This document shows, in pieces, positions 38,658 through 47,985 of a stretch of DNA of 64,000 nucleotides; the stretch's first letter is position 1, and each line of letters begins with the position of its first letter. This stretch comes from Candidatus Aenigmatarchaeota archaeon. GTDB taxonomy: Archaea; Aenigmatarchaeota; Aenigmatarchaeia; QMZP01; QMZT01. The DNA lies in contig JAPLVC010000001.1 in NCBI GenBank assembly GCA_026397315.1, positions 1-64,000 of the forward strand. The letters are read 5' to 3'. The notes under the pieces are model-generated. The model saw nothing but the letters and a program-made list of their open reading frames with translations, did not search any database and had not been told where the DNA came from. The translations under genes were made by a program, and so were the position numbers.

Positions 38658-40250
38658 TTATTTTTCTTCCTTTTTTTCGTGGTGTTTTTCCTGCGGCTTG
38701 TCCTGCGGTTTCGCTTCCATCTCCGGCCTCATGAACGGGAACAGAATCACGTCGCGGATCGAGACCGAGTCTGTGAGCAGCATGGTCAGGCGGTCAATCC
38801 CGACTCCAAGACCCGACGTGGGCGGCATCCCGTATTCGAGCGCCTCGATGAAGTCCTCGTCCATGCGCTGGCTCTCGTCGTCGCCGCGCTTGAACTCTTT
38901 TTCGGCCTCCTGCCAGTACTCTCGAAGGCGGTTTGGGTCGTTCTCCTCGCAGTATGAAAGCCCCATTTCCCAGCCATTTATTATTATCTCGAATGCCTCG
39001 TTGAGCCTCGGGTCGTCCTTATTTATTTTCGCAAGTCCCGCCGCCTCGAACGGATAATCGTGAACCAGCGTGGGCTGGATGAGCTTCGGCTGGGCCAGCT
39101 CCTCGAACGTCGCTAACACTATCTGGCCCCACGTCTCGCATTTCTCCAGCTTGACTGCATCGACTCCAGCTTTGTGCGCCGCCTTTTTCGCTTCGCTAAA
39201 ATCGAGACTGTCGTAGTCGACGTGCGCGTGCTCCTTTATCGCGTCGAGCAAACGCACGCGCCTCCACGGCGTTTTCATGTCGAGCTCAGTGCCCTGGTAA
39301 TTCATCTTCGCGTGACCATGAACTTTCTTGGCGATGAAGCTGAACATCTCCTCGGCGAAAGTCATGTTGTCCTTGTAGTCGGCGTAGGCCCACATGGTCT
39401 CGACCTGCGTGAACTCGGGATTGTGCAGCTTGTCTATCCCTTCGTTGCGGAAGTCGCGCGAGAACTCGAATATCTTCTCGTAACCGCCCACGATGAGCCG
39501 CTTGAGATAGAGTTCATTAGAGATTCGCATGTAGACTTTCATGTCGAGCGCGTGCAGCTTCGACTCGAAAGGCCTTGCGGCCGCGCCGCCGTATATCGGC
39601 TGGAGTATCGGCGTTTCGACTTCGGTAAATCCTCGTTCAGTCATGAAGTCGCGGATGGCCTGCATGATTTTTGAGCGGTTGTCAAACGTCTTGCGCACGT
39701 CCGGGTTCAGTATTAGGTCGACGTATCGTTTTCGATAGCGCAACTCCTTGTCCTTGAGGCCGTACCAGTCCTTTGGAAGGGGGAGCAGTGATTTTGTCAG
39801 CAGTTCAAAGTCGTCCACGTGCACGCTCAGCTCTCCTCGTTGTGTGCGCAGCACGCTTCCATGCGCGCCGACAATGTCGTTGGTATTTATCATCGCATCG
39901 AAGAACGCGAACTTCTCGGGTCCCACACCTTTCTCGTCTATGAAAAGCTGTATTTTGCCAGTCCCGTCCTGCAAATCGGCGAATATGAGCTTGCCGTGCT
40001 TTCTTATCGACTTGAGGCGGCCGGCTATCGACGTTTTCGCTCCATGAAGATGCTCGCCGTTCTTGAGCTCTTTCGCTTTTTCTGCGATCGCTTCTATCAT
40101 GTGCGTCTTCTCGAAGCGCCTCTTGTATGGATCATTCGCTTTTCGCAGCTCTGCCAGCTTCGCTTTCCTCTCCTCGATTTCAGAAGCGGAAGCATCCTGC
40201 CCAGGCTGATCTGGGATTTTATGCTGGGAACTTTCATCTTTACTACTCAT
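38658..40250 (-). CDS. lysS: Lysyl-tRNA synthetase, class II
   Basis: OB-fold N-terminus; motif 2 EFSRDFRNEGID; motif 3 GLGVGIDRLTMLLTD. Confidence 0.93.
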   Translation of the reverse strand: MSSKDESSQHKIPDQPGQDASASEIEERKAKLAELRKANDPYKRRFEKTHMIEAIAEKAKELKNGEHLHGAKTSIAGRLKSIRKHGKLIFADLQDGTGKIQLFIDEKGVGPEKFAFFDAMINTNDIVGAHGSVLRTQRGELSVHVDDFELLTKSLLPLPKDWYGLKDKELRYRKRYVDLILNPDVRKTFDNRSKIMQAIRDFMTERGFTEVETPILQPIYGGAAARPFESKLHALDMKVYMRISNELYLKRLIVGGYEKIFEFSRDFRNEGIDKLHNPEFTQVETMWAYADYKDNMTFAEEMFSFIAKKVHGHAKMNYQGTELDMKTPWRRVRLLDAIKEHAHVDYDSLDFSEAKKAAHKAGVDAVKLEKCETWGQIVLATFEELAQPKLIQPTLVHDYPFEAAGLAKINKDDPRLNEAFEIIINGWEMGLSYCEENDPNRLREYWQEAEKEFKRGDDESQRMDEDFIEALEYGMPPTSGLGVGIDRLTMLLTDSVSIRDVILFPFMRPEMEAKPQDKPQEKHHEKKEEK

Positions 40251-40839
40251 ATTCCACCCATGCTTTTTCGAAATACGTCTCCATCTGGCGCGCCAGCGCC
40301 TCGGAGTATATTATGACGTTGGCCTCGCGGTTCGCTTCGAATGAATAATGTTCCAGATGCGACGAGCCTATTATAACAATTTTCGAGTCTATTATTATAA
40401 AGTTAGCGCCGGATGTTGTGTTGGTCGAATCGTATCGTATGCTCATGTTCCTCGCGTCTATCGTCACCAGGACGTCCCTGGACGTGGCCTTTCTCGAAGT
40501 TATTATCTTAACATCAACGCCTCTTCCGAGCGCGCCTTCCATGCTTTCGACGACGCGGTTGACGCTGCTCTTCGGGTAGGAAAAGTAGAATCTCATGTCG
40601 TACATCATCATGCGAACGCTGGTATTGGCCGAGTTTATCAGGCCCGTCACCGCCGGGAAATAATCCCTGTCAGTGACCAGACGGACCTGGTTCCCGCCGA
40701 TGTCAAAAGGGCCGTGCGATGACAGCGTGAAAGCGAAATACGCGTAAGTCAGAAGCGAGCCGAGCAGCGCAGCGGCCGCCAGCCATATACAAAAAGCCCT
40801 GAAATCGATTTTCCCGCAAGGCATATGCTTCGCGCACAT
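40243..40839 (-). CDS. Membrane-anchored PLD-like protein with degenerate HKD motif
   Basis: N-terminal TM; NSANTSVRMMMYDMRFYF...GANFIIIDSKIVIIGSSHLEHYSFEANREANVIIYS. Confidence 0.75.
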   Translation of the reverse strand: MCAKHMPCGKIDFRAFCIWLAAAALLGSLLTYAYFAFTLSSHGPFDIGGNQVRLVTDRDYFPAVTGLINSANTSVRMMMYDMRFYFSYPKSSVNRVVESMEGALGRGVDVKIITSRKATSRDVLVTIDARNMSIRYDSTNTTSGANFIIIDSKIVIIGSSHLEHYSFEANREANVIIYSEALARQMETYFEKAWVEYE

Positions 40840-40895
40840 AGCTATACTATATAAGTTAATTATAATAATAAATAGAAATAGAGGCAGCCATAATT

Positions 40896-43800
40896 TTGGT
40901 GGGTATGATGCGTAATTTGAGAAATCTATTGTTCGCTTCAGCGTTAGTTTTGTTTGTTTTTTTGTTTTCGTTATACCAGGGCTCTGCTGTGAACAGCAGT
41001 CTCGGCAATTTCACGGTAACGCCGGACACACTGTATGTCAACTGGACCAGCGGCGTGATAAACATAACATCCATAGCCGCTAACGATACTTTCTACCACA
41101 TTCAGAACACGACAGAAGCGCTCTCATCCCAATACTTCAGCAGCAGCATATATCCGCAAAATTCTTACACTGGATATAATGGAACTAACACTTCCTATTG
41201 TTTTACCAGCGGTGCCAGCGGCATGAAATTCTATGTCCAGAACGCCAGCTCAGGCGCTTACACAAATTTAACCGACTTTATTAACATCAGCATTCCGACT
41301 CTTTATAATATAATTGCATATCAGTTCTGTCCGCCGGGCCTTTACAACGGCACGTTCAATGTCACAAGAAACAGCACGTTTATCGATTACGCAATCATCA
41401 ATGCCTCAATAATAATACCCGTCAGCACGTCGAACACTTTTTCCGAGGCCAGCAGTTACGGCTTCGTGAGAGGCACGGTGACGACCGGCTCCAACCTCAT
41501 TCATAAATTCTACTTCAACACGAGTATCGCGCAGAACCTGACCGGCGTGTTCATCAATCTGACCGACACGACCGACCAGACTGAAGACATAGACGCTTAC
41601 CTTTTCGATTCTTCCGGAACGCTTCTTGTGCGCTCCGCCGAGAACGGCACGACCATGGATAATATTTACAGGGAACTGCCATCTACGAGCGACATGTGGC
41701 AGCTGTGGGTGCTCGGCAACGTCTCGTCTTCGCATAGCTATCATGTCAACATATCTTTCTCGACGCTGAACGCCACCAACGCTAACGACGGGCTCCAGCA
41801 AATCACGTCGCTGGATTTCGGCGAGTTCACACCAGTGAACAACCAGTCATCTCAGATAAACGTGACGCTCAGGAACATCGACACGACTGAATGGAGCAGC
41901 GTGATGCAGAGGAGCGAGATTTACCGCACCGAGACATGGACCATGAAAAACACGACCGGCGACTATTACTTCATCGTTCCGTCATTCGCAACCAAGGTCA
42001 AAATCAAAATAGAATGGAAAGGCCAGACGCGCTGGACAGTCGCGCTTAACAAGACCGACACTTTTGTGGGCAACAGCTCAAGGAAATACCAGACGGGCAA
42101 CCTGACCAGCACGACTCAGGAGGAAAACGTCATTTACACTGGTGCAATAAGCGAGAGCAACGACGGCCTGTGGAAAATAAGCGTCGGTAACATATCTGCC
42201 ATAGGCGACGACAAATACAACGTGACTGCGCAGGTCTGGTATAACTCATCATACTGGCTCAGTTCCGACTACCCTGCTTCGGGGTTCAATTTCAACTCGT
42301 CACTTGGCTTGGACAACTCGACCAAGAACGTTTCATTGAGGATCACGCTTCCGCCGGCAAACATAAACAATGGCAACTACAGCGGTTTCGTGGAATACTA
42401 CAGAGACGGCAGTTGGGCCAAGAGAATCCCGCTGTCATTCTCTGTCAGAGCCGGAACACTTATAATCAACAACACGCTGAGCACCGTGACCGAAACAAGG
42501 CACGACAACATCGGCTTCAACAGAGCAGGGGACGGCGCGCTTTGGGTGAACCTCACGCTCAACAACACGGGCGGCTCGGACATATACTTTGTTAACACCA
42601 CGTCGAACTACACGCTCTTGAACTCTGGCTACAACATAAGTTTCGACGTGCAGTGGCCTTCCAGTCCGATAGCCGCAGGCACACAGAAGACCATGAACAT
42701 AAGCATAACCATAAACACAAACAACACACAAAACACACAGGGCCTTTATTACGGCGAGATAATCCTGAACACTACCAATTCGACAAATTCATCTTCAGTC
42801 TCGTACCCGTTCAACGTATACTATGTGTACCTTTACGTCAACCTCACGGATGTCGTGATTGTTAACGTCACTGACGTGAGCCCGACTTTCATCGCGCTGC
42901 CGAACATCAGCAATAACATGACGTTCAATGTGACGGCGATGCTGGCAAACGGAAGCGTAATCTCACAGATGGATTTGATAAACGAAAACCATTTCACAAA
43001 CATAAGACTCATTGAAGGTAACTTATCGGCAAACAACATCACAACGCTCGGTAGTTACGGCAAATCGAACATAAGTGCTCCGTGGGATAAAGTTTGCCCG
43101 ACATCCGGAGGGTATACATATTGCAGAATAAATGCAACTCAGCCAAACGGGGCGCCGCCGGGCGGAACTTACTATGGTTATGTCACCGTCAATTTCAACA
43201 CATTACAACTCGGCGGAACCGGAGAACGCAACATAAGCGGCACAGGAAGGACTGCCGTGCCCGTGACAATAAACGACTCCGGCCTCAAGTTGCATCCAGA
43301 CATATTCAACGACGACAACGGGTTCTACGAAAACAAAATCGCTTATTTCTCGGCAAACATTTCAAATTACGGCCCGCTGGGCGTGACCAACGCATTCGTG
43401 ATTTTCAAGAAGAGTTCATCTACTGATTGCACAAATGCCATATACAGTGTCATAAGAACTAATGCCACATGCAGCGTCGGGACAGTGGTTGCAGGATCGG
43501 GCAACGATATATGGAACGTGACACTTCCCGGATTCATGATCGGTGCCACAAACTGCACGCTGAGATGGAGAGTGACTGCCAATGCAGTCAACGCCAATAC
43601 TGACTGCAATATGATATTGGGCATAGCCAACAATTATTCAAATTTCGGCAACTACACGCAACTCTACATAACAGTGCTGGACAATACGACGACAACGACC
43701 GATGAGGATGAAGGCGGGGGCGGCCAGACGACGACTTGTTCGTCCAACATAACATGCGGCGACACGCAATACTGCAAGAGCGGAACATGCACGAATCTCG

Positions 43801-44825
43801 TGTGCCAGTCCGGGTACGTCGCGTCAGCCCACAAGTGCGTGCAGAAAGCCGGCAAGCTCGAGGTGACCGATTACACTTCAAAGGTTTACGTGGTGCAGGG
43901 AGCGACGAACGCGACCAAAGTCACGGTCAAGAACACGGGCGGATATTTGTACACGACGAAGATGACCGCGACGTCACCCATAAGCGAACTCACTGCGACC
44001 GTCACACCAGCCAGTTATTCATTAGGCATCAGCAACTCGGGCATATTCACCGTGACTTTCACCACTACCGAAGCGACCGAAGTGGGCTATCATACCGTGA
44101 CGGTGAAGGCTTACGCCTCGGAGAACGGGAGCGTTTACGTCACCAAGGACATAATAGTCGGGGTCCAGCCCGCGGAGGGAGGAAAGACCGTGATAAACAC
44201 GACCCGCGACGATTTGAAAGCGTTGTTCGCGTCGGTGACGACGCTGTTCAACCAGCTGCCGCCAAGCGCGGAACAGAATTACACGCTGGCGAACAGGACC
44301 TACACGCGCATCCTCAACATGTTCCAGGAAGTGGAGAGCAACATACAGGCGGGCAATTATCTCGAAGCGAACAGCCTTCTCACGGAGCTTAACGCTTCCA
44401 TCGCGGAGTTCAGGAGCCAGGTGAGCGGTGTAGGAGCCGCCGGCATAGGCTCGCTTTTCGGCGGCGACATGAGCGGCACGCTCATGCTGGTCGCGATACT
44501 CGTGGTGATAGTCGTCATAGGCGCGTTCCTGGCGTACCTGCTCATGCCATCGAAGAAAGGGTATCATCCGGTCCTTGGCTACCTGCCGAAAGAGAAGACT
44601 TCGATAATGGGCAAGATAACGCACGCCTTCTCGAAGCTGAAGTTCGGCGGCAGGCAGAAGAGCCTCGGCGATTTCGGGGCAAGATCCGCCGCTCCGTCGG
44701 TTCAGCCCACGCCCGTCCAGCAGGCCAGACCGGACAACAAAACGTATGCGGATGGTTACCACAGGCTCGACCAGTTCGGCCTGACCTACGACAAGACGAA
44801 ATTCAAGGACAGGGAAAAGAAGTAG
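40896..44825 (+). CDS. Large (1309 aa) secreted surface protein with Cys module, C-terminal TM and long basic cytoplasmic tail
   Basis: Signal peptide; N-glycosylation-rich beta domains; CSSNITCGDTQYCKSGTCTNLVC module; TM LMLVAILVVIVVIGAFLAYLL then basic tail. Confidence 0.85.
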   Translation: MVGMMRNLRNLLFASALVLFVFLFSLYQGSAVNSSLGNFTVTPDTLYVNWTSGVINITSIAANDTFYHIQNTTEALSSQYFSSSIYPQNSYTGYNGTNTSYCFTSGASGMKFYVQNASSGAYTNLTDFINISIPTLYNIIAYQFCPPGLYNGTFNVTRNSTFIDYAIINASIIIPVSTSNTFSEASSYGFVRGTVTTGSNLIHKFYFNTSIAQNLTGVFINLTDTTDQTEDIDAYLFDSSGTLLVRSAENGTTMDNIYRELPSTSDMWQLWVLGNVSSSHSYHVNISFSTLNATNANDGLQQITSLDFGEFTPVNNQSSQINVTLRNIDTTEWSSVMQRSEIYRTETWTMKNTTGDYYFIVPSFATKVKIKIEWKGQTRWTVALNKTDTFVGNSSRKYQTGNLTSTTQEENVIYTGAISESNDGLWKISVGNISAIGDDKYNVTAQVWYNSSYWLSSDYPASGFNFNSSLGLDNSTKNVSLRITLPPANINNGNYSGFVEYYRDGSWAKRIPLSFSVRAGTLIINNTLSTVTETRHDNIGFNRAGDGALWVNLTLNNTGGSDIYFVNTTSNYTLLNSGYNISFDVQWPSSPIAAGTQKTMNISITINTNNTQNTQGLYYGEIILNTTNSTNSSSVSYPFNVYYVYLYVNLTDVVIVNVTDVSPTFIALPNISNNMTFNVTAMLANGSVISQMDLINENHFTNIRLIEGNLSANNITTLGSYGKSNISAPWDKVCPTSGGYTYCRINATQPNGAPPGGTYYGYVTVNFNTLQLGGTGERNISGTGRTAVPVTINDSGLKLHPDIFNDDNGFYENKIAYFSANISNYGPLGVTNAFVIFKKSSSTDCTNAIYSVIRTNATCSVGTVVAGSGNDIWNVTLPGFMIGATNCTLRWRVTANAVNANTDCNMILGIANNYSNFGNYTQLYITVLDNTTTTTDEDEGGGGQTTTCSSNITCGDTQYCKSGTCTNLVCQSGYVASAHKCVQKAGKLEVTDYTSKVYVVQGATNATKVTVKNTGGYLYTTKMTATSPISELTATVTPASYSLGISNSGIFTVTFTTTEATEVGYHTVTVKAYASENGSVYVTKDIIVGVQPAEGGKTVINTTRDDLKALFASVTTLFNQLPPSAEQNYTLANRTYTRILNMFQEVESNIQAGNYLEANSLLTELNASIAEFRSQVSGVGAAGIGSLFGGDMSGTLMLVAILVVIVVIGAFLAYLLMPSKKGYHPVLGYLPKEKTSIMGKITHAFSKLKFGGRQKSLGDFGARSAAPSVQPTPVQQARPDNKTYADGYHRLDQFGLTYDKTKFKDREKK

Positions 44826-44895
44826 CGCTTCCGTGCTTTTTATTTTTAACGCCATAATACCATAATAGTTTCATATATCAGCGGAAGGTGTTGAC

Positions 44896-45711
44896 GTGCT
44901 CAGGGTAATCGGAGTATCTTTGTTTTTCATCGCGCTGTTCACTCTCACTGGCTTTGTAATCGGCGCGGCCGGCGTCTTCTTCGGCTTGTGGAGCATGCGG
45001 ATTCTGACCATCGTCTCCATGATATTCGCCATGGTTTCGATTCTGCTCATAGCCGCGGCATATCATTACGCTCCTTCCGTCATACTGAAAAAATACAAGG
45101 CAAAAACAAGTGATAAAAAAGAGATTAACGCGATAGTGGACAAGATGGCCATAAACGCCAAGATCCCGACGCCGAAAGTCTGCGTCCTTCCAATCGACGT
45201 GCCGAATTCGTTCATCGTGGGCAGAAACAGGAATGACACAACCATATGCGTCACGGAAGGCGTGCTGAGCATGAACAAGGGCGAAATAGAGAACATAGTC
45301 GCCCACGAGATGTGGCACGTATACAACGGCGACTACAAGATACAGCAGTTCGTCTCGGTCGTCGCGGCCGTGCTGAGGAAGACGGGCATTTTCATACCGC
45401 TCGCCATGCTGACCGTGAGGCTCGGCCTTTCGGAGCGCGTGGAATACAGGGCGGATTATTACGCCACGAGGTTCTCCGGCAAGCCGCGCGACCTTGCGTC
45501 GGCGCTGAACAAGATGAGCGAGACGGCGAGGCAGAATCCCATGCACGGCTCTCCCACTTACGAGAGCATATGGATAGTCAATCCATTCAAGCGCGAAGGC
45601 CATCGGCGATGGTACTACACTCATCCTCCCACTGTCAGGAGGGCCAAGAGAGTCGAAGAGATGACGCACGAGGGCATGTCTGAGATACCCGAGGCGACGG
45701 AGGTGGACTAA
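44896..45711 (+). CDS. M48-family (HtpX-like) membrane metalloprotease
   Basis: VAHEMWHVYNGD (HExxH), VEYRADYYA, N-terminal TM helices. Confidence 0.88.
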   Translation: MLRVIGVSLFFIALFTLTGFVIGAAGVFFGLWSMRILTIVSMIFAMVSILLIAAAYHYAPSVILKKYKAKTSDKKEINAIVDKMAINAKIPTPKVCVLPIDVPNSFIVGRNRNDTTICVTEGVLSMNKGEIENIVAHEMWHVYNGDYKIQQFVSVVAAVLRKTGIFIPLAMLTVRLGLSERVEYRADYYATRFSGKPRDLASALNKMSETARQNPMHGSPTYESIWIVNPFKREGHRRWYYTHPPTVRRAKRVEEMTHEGMSEIPEATEVD

Positions 45712-45959
45712 TGGCAAAGAAAATCACGGACAGCATAGACAAGGAGCTGAAGCTGCTGCATACAAGGATTGAATCAGGCGGCTCCGGCATGGACGCCTTA
45801 TGCGCTACGCTGGAGAAAGTCATGCGCGACCTTAAAGTCTACGACCAGAGGCGCCACCACCACGAGCAGATGGAAGACGATTTGAACAGGCGCTTTGAAG
45901 CGCTGGTCCTCTCGCTCGAGAAGATAACGAAAACTCTCAGGGAAAACGGCATGCTCTGA
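45711..45959 (+). CDS. Small coiled-coil hypothetical protein
   Basis: Overlaps stop of M48 gene by 1 nt; heptad-like sequence. Confidence 0.6.
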   Translation: MAKKITDSIDKELKLLHTRIESGGSGMDALCATLEKVMRDLKVYDQRRHHHEQMEDDLNRRFEALVLSLEKITKTLRENGML

Positions 45960-45971
45960 GCGACTAAAGAA

Positions 45972-46460
45972 TTAAGACGGTTTCTGTTCCTTTTTCTTCT
46001 TTACAGGGGCGGCTGCAGGCTTCTGTGCCGGCTTTACTTCAGGCTTTACAAACGTCTCGTATTCCTTCTTGAAGACCACGAGCCTGTTGTCAAGCTCCTT
46101 CCTTTCCTTGTTGTACATGTTCTTGTCTATGAGGTTGTCCTTGGAGACGATCTTCAGCGCGCCCATGTCCCTGTATATCTTCATCATGTCGGCCTTCACG
46201 TCTTTGGACGTGCGCGGGTGGGGCTTGGCTACTCCAGGCTTTACGCCTGCATCTATCTCCTTCTTGAGCTCCATGAACCTGAAAAGCATGATGGCAATCG
46301 TTATGAGAATCGCTATGAAGACACCGGTCAGGATGGTCTTTTCGAGTATGACCGTCACGCTTGGCGCGTTGAGGACTGACACTATGTAATATATGGAGAT
46401 TATCACGCCCAGAAGGAATATCGTCACGACGGTGTATTCGTTGTCTTTCATCGCGCACAT
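45972..46460 (-). CDS. Predicted membrane protein (2 TM) with Lys/Pro-rich tail
   Basis: ORF trimmed to ATG at 46460 (MCAMKDNEYTVVTIFLLGVIISIYYIV) because longer ORF overlaps 46508-47059. Confidence 0.65.
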   Translation of the reverse strand: MCAMKDNEYTVVTIFLLGVIISIYYIVSVLNAPSVTVILEKTILTGVFIAILITIAIMLFRFMELKKEIDAGVKPGVAKPHPRTSKDVKADMMKIYRDMGALKIVSKDNLIDKNMYNKERKELDNRLVVFKKEYETFVKPEVKPAQKPAAAPVKKKKEQKPS

Positions 46461-46507
46461 AATATATTTTTTACGCAGCTTGCTTATTAAGTTGGAATCG
46501 AGACGGC

Positions 46508-47059
46508 TTACGGCACCAGCTTTCTGTTCTCGGACGCGCGTTTCACGAGCTCTGCTATTCGTCTCCGCCGGGTCTCCGGCCTCCTGGAGCTTATTACCCA
46601 CCATAAGAAGTGCTTCCTGTGGCTCGGGGGGAAATTGCGGAAATTCTCCCAGGCCTTCTTGTCCGCCTTTAGCGCTTTCTCAACGTCGTTTGGCATTCCC
46701 ACCAAAGACGGGACTCTCGTTTTCTCGTGGCAGGCGAATTTCTCCAGTCCCGCAGGCGTCATTTTGCCGAGCTTTATCATCTTCTTCACACGGTTTATGT
46801 TGCTCTCGGCCCACACGCTGCGCTTCCTCCGCGGGCAGAAGCGCTGCATGAACCTCTCAGTATCGAGTCTCTTGATCTGTCCGTCTATCCAGCCGAAGCA
46901 TAGGGCTTCCTCGACCGCGTCATCGTAAGGGATTCTGGCCTTTCCCGTGCCCTTCTTGTAATAAATCAGCCATACCTCCTTCCTTCGCGCATGGTTCGCC
47001 TCCAGCCACTTCCTCCACGCGCGCCTGTCGCTGGCGTAGAACGTGCCTTTCGTCTCCAT
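46508..47059 (-). CDS. YdeI/OmpD-associated family protein
   Basis: RRAWRKWLEANHARRKEVWLIYYKKGTGKARIPYDDAVEEALCFGWIDGQIKRLD. Confidence 0.85.
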   Translation of the reverse strand: METKGTFYASDRRAWRKWLEANHARRKEVWLIYYKKGTGKARIPYDDAVEEALCFGWIDGQIKRLDTERFMQRFCPRRKRSVWAESNINRVKKMIKLGKMTPAGLEKFACHEKTRVPSLVGMPNDVEKALKADKKAWENFRNFPPSHRKHFLWWVISSRRPETRRRRIAELVKRASENRKLVP

Positions 47060-47137
47060 ATGAATCCTATGCCTCCGCGAATAATATTGACGTGGCAGGG
47101 CTTCGCCCGCGCACGCTTACCTCGCTTGCCTGGCCTG

Positions 47138-47198
47138 AAAAGCTTTATATATATATAATATAGTATAAGGATACAAAACCCAATACGGAGGGATAAAT
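47138..47198 (+). promoter_or_regulatory. Strong archaeal promoter (TATA box plus SD) for the 47199 gene
   Basis: gaaaagctttatatatatataatat TATA element; ggaggg SD upstream of ATG. Confidence 0.6.
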
Positions 47199-47432
47199 AT
47201 GGCAAACGTAACATTCGAAACTGTGAAAGCAGAGGAAATAAAATTCGGTAGGAACAACTTCCTGGAAGTTGCCCGCAAAAAGGCGACCACAGAACAGGGA
47301 GAGAACGAGTTCATAGCAATTTCTCGTGGATTCTTCCTTCCAGACGGAACGAAGAAGTTCAAGAGATCCATTGCAATACCGGACGAGCAGGAAATAAAGG
47401 ACTTCATAGCCAAGAACATAGCGGAGTTCTAA
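47199..47432 (+). CDS. Small 77-aa hypothetical protein, possibly PC4-like fold
   Basis: MANVTFETVKAEEIKFGRNNFLEVARKKATTEQGENEFIAISRGFF...; strong upstream promoter. Confidence 0.7.
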   Translation: MANVTFETVKAEEIKFGRNNFLEVARKKATTEQGENEFIAISRGFFLPDGTKKFKRSIAIPDEQEIKDFIAKNIAEF

Positions 47433-47547
47433 TCGGGAGCTCGTGCGATTAAAAACGCAAAACAAACTGTTTATTTTTAATTTTTCTTTCTTATCATCTA
47501 GCGACTTAGACCCGAGTCTGGGGCTTTAAAATAAAATACGAAGAGAA

Positions 47548-47928
47548 TCAGCCTATGTAGCCTTCTTCCTTGCCCGAGATTATCTCAGTGTCGGCTTTCA
47601 CTACCTTTTTCTGAATCTTGGGCAGCTTTATCACGCCGTGCTTCTTCTCGTAACCATCGACGGATTTCTTGAGCGTCTCAAGGAATATCTTTGCGAATTT
47701 TATGTCGAGGATTATGACGTTGTGCTTCACGGCGATGGTCTGCTGCTGCTTGTCCTGTATCTGGTCGATCCTCGGCGTGCTCTGCTTGAAGTCAAGTATG
47801 AATTTCGATGGATTGTAGATTATGCTTATGGAATCCGAGTAGAAACCCGCATCCCTGTGGTCTATCTGGACGTTAATGCTTTTCTCTTCCATAATGACAC
47901 CTCCGGTCGTGCTCACATGAGAATGCAA
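47548..47928 (-). CDS. DUF3467-like protein; likely start 47893
   Basis: DSISIIYNPSKFILDFKQSTPRID...KHNVIILDIKFAKIFLETLKKSVDGYEKKHG. Confidence 0.75.
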   Translation of the reverse strand: MHSHVSTTGGVIMEEKSINVQIDHRDAGFYSDSISIIYNPSKFILDFKQSTPRIDQIQDKQQQTIAVKHNVIILDIKFAKIFLETLKKSVDGYEKKHGVIKLPKIQKKVVKADTEIISGKEEGYIG

Positions 47929-47985
47929 ACATGCGACAATTGTCTGATTATTGGCGCGCTTCTTAATAACTTTTCGTGACCAGCG

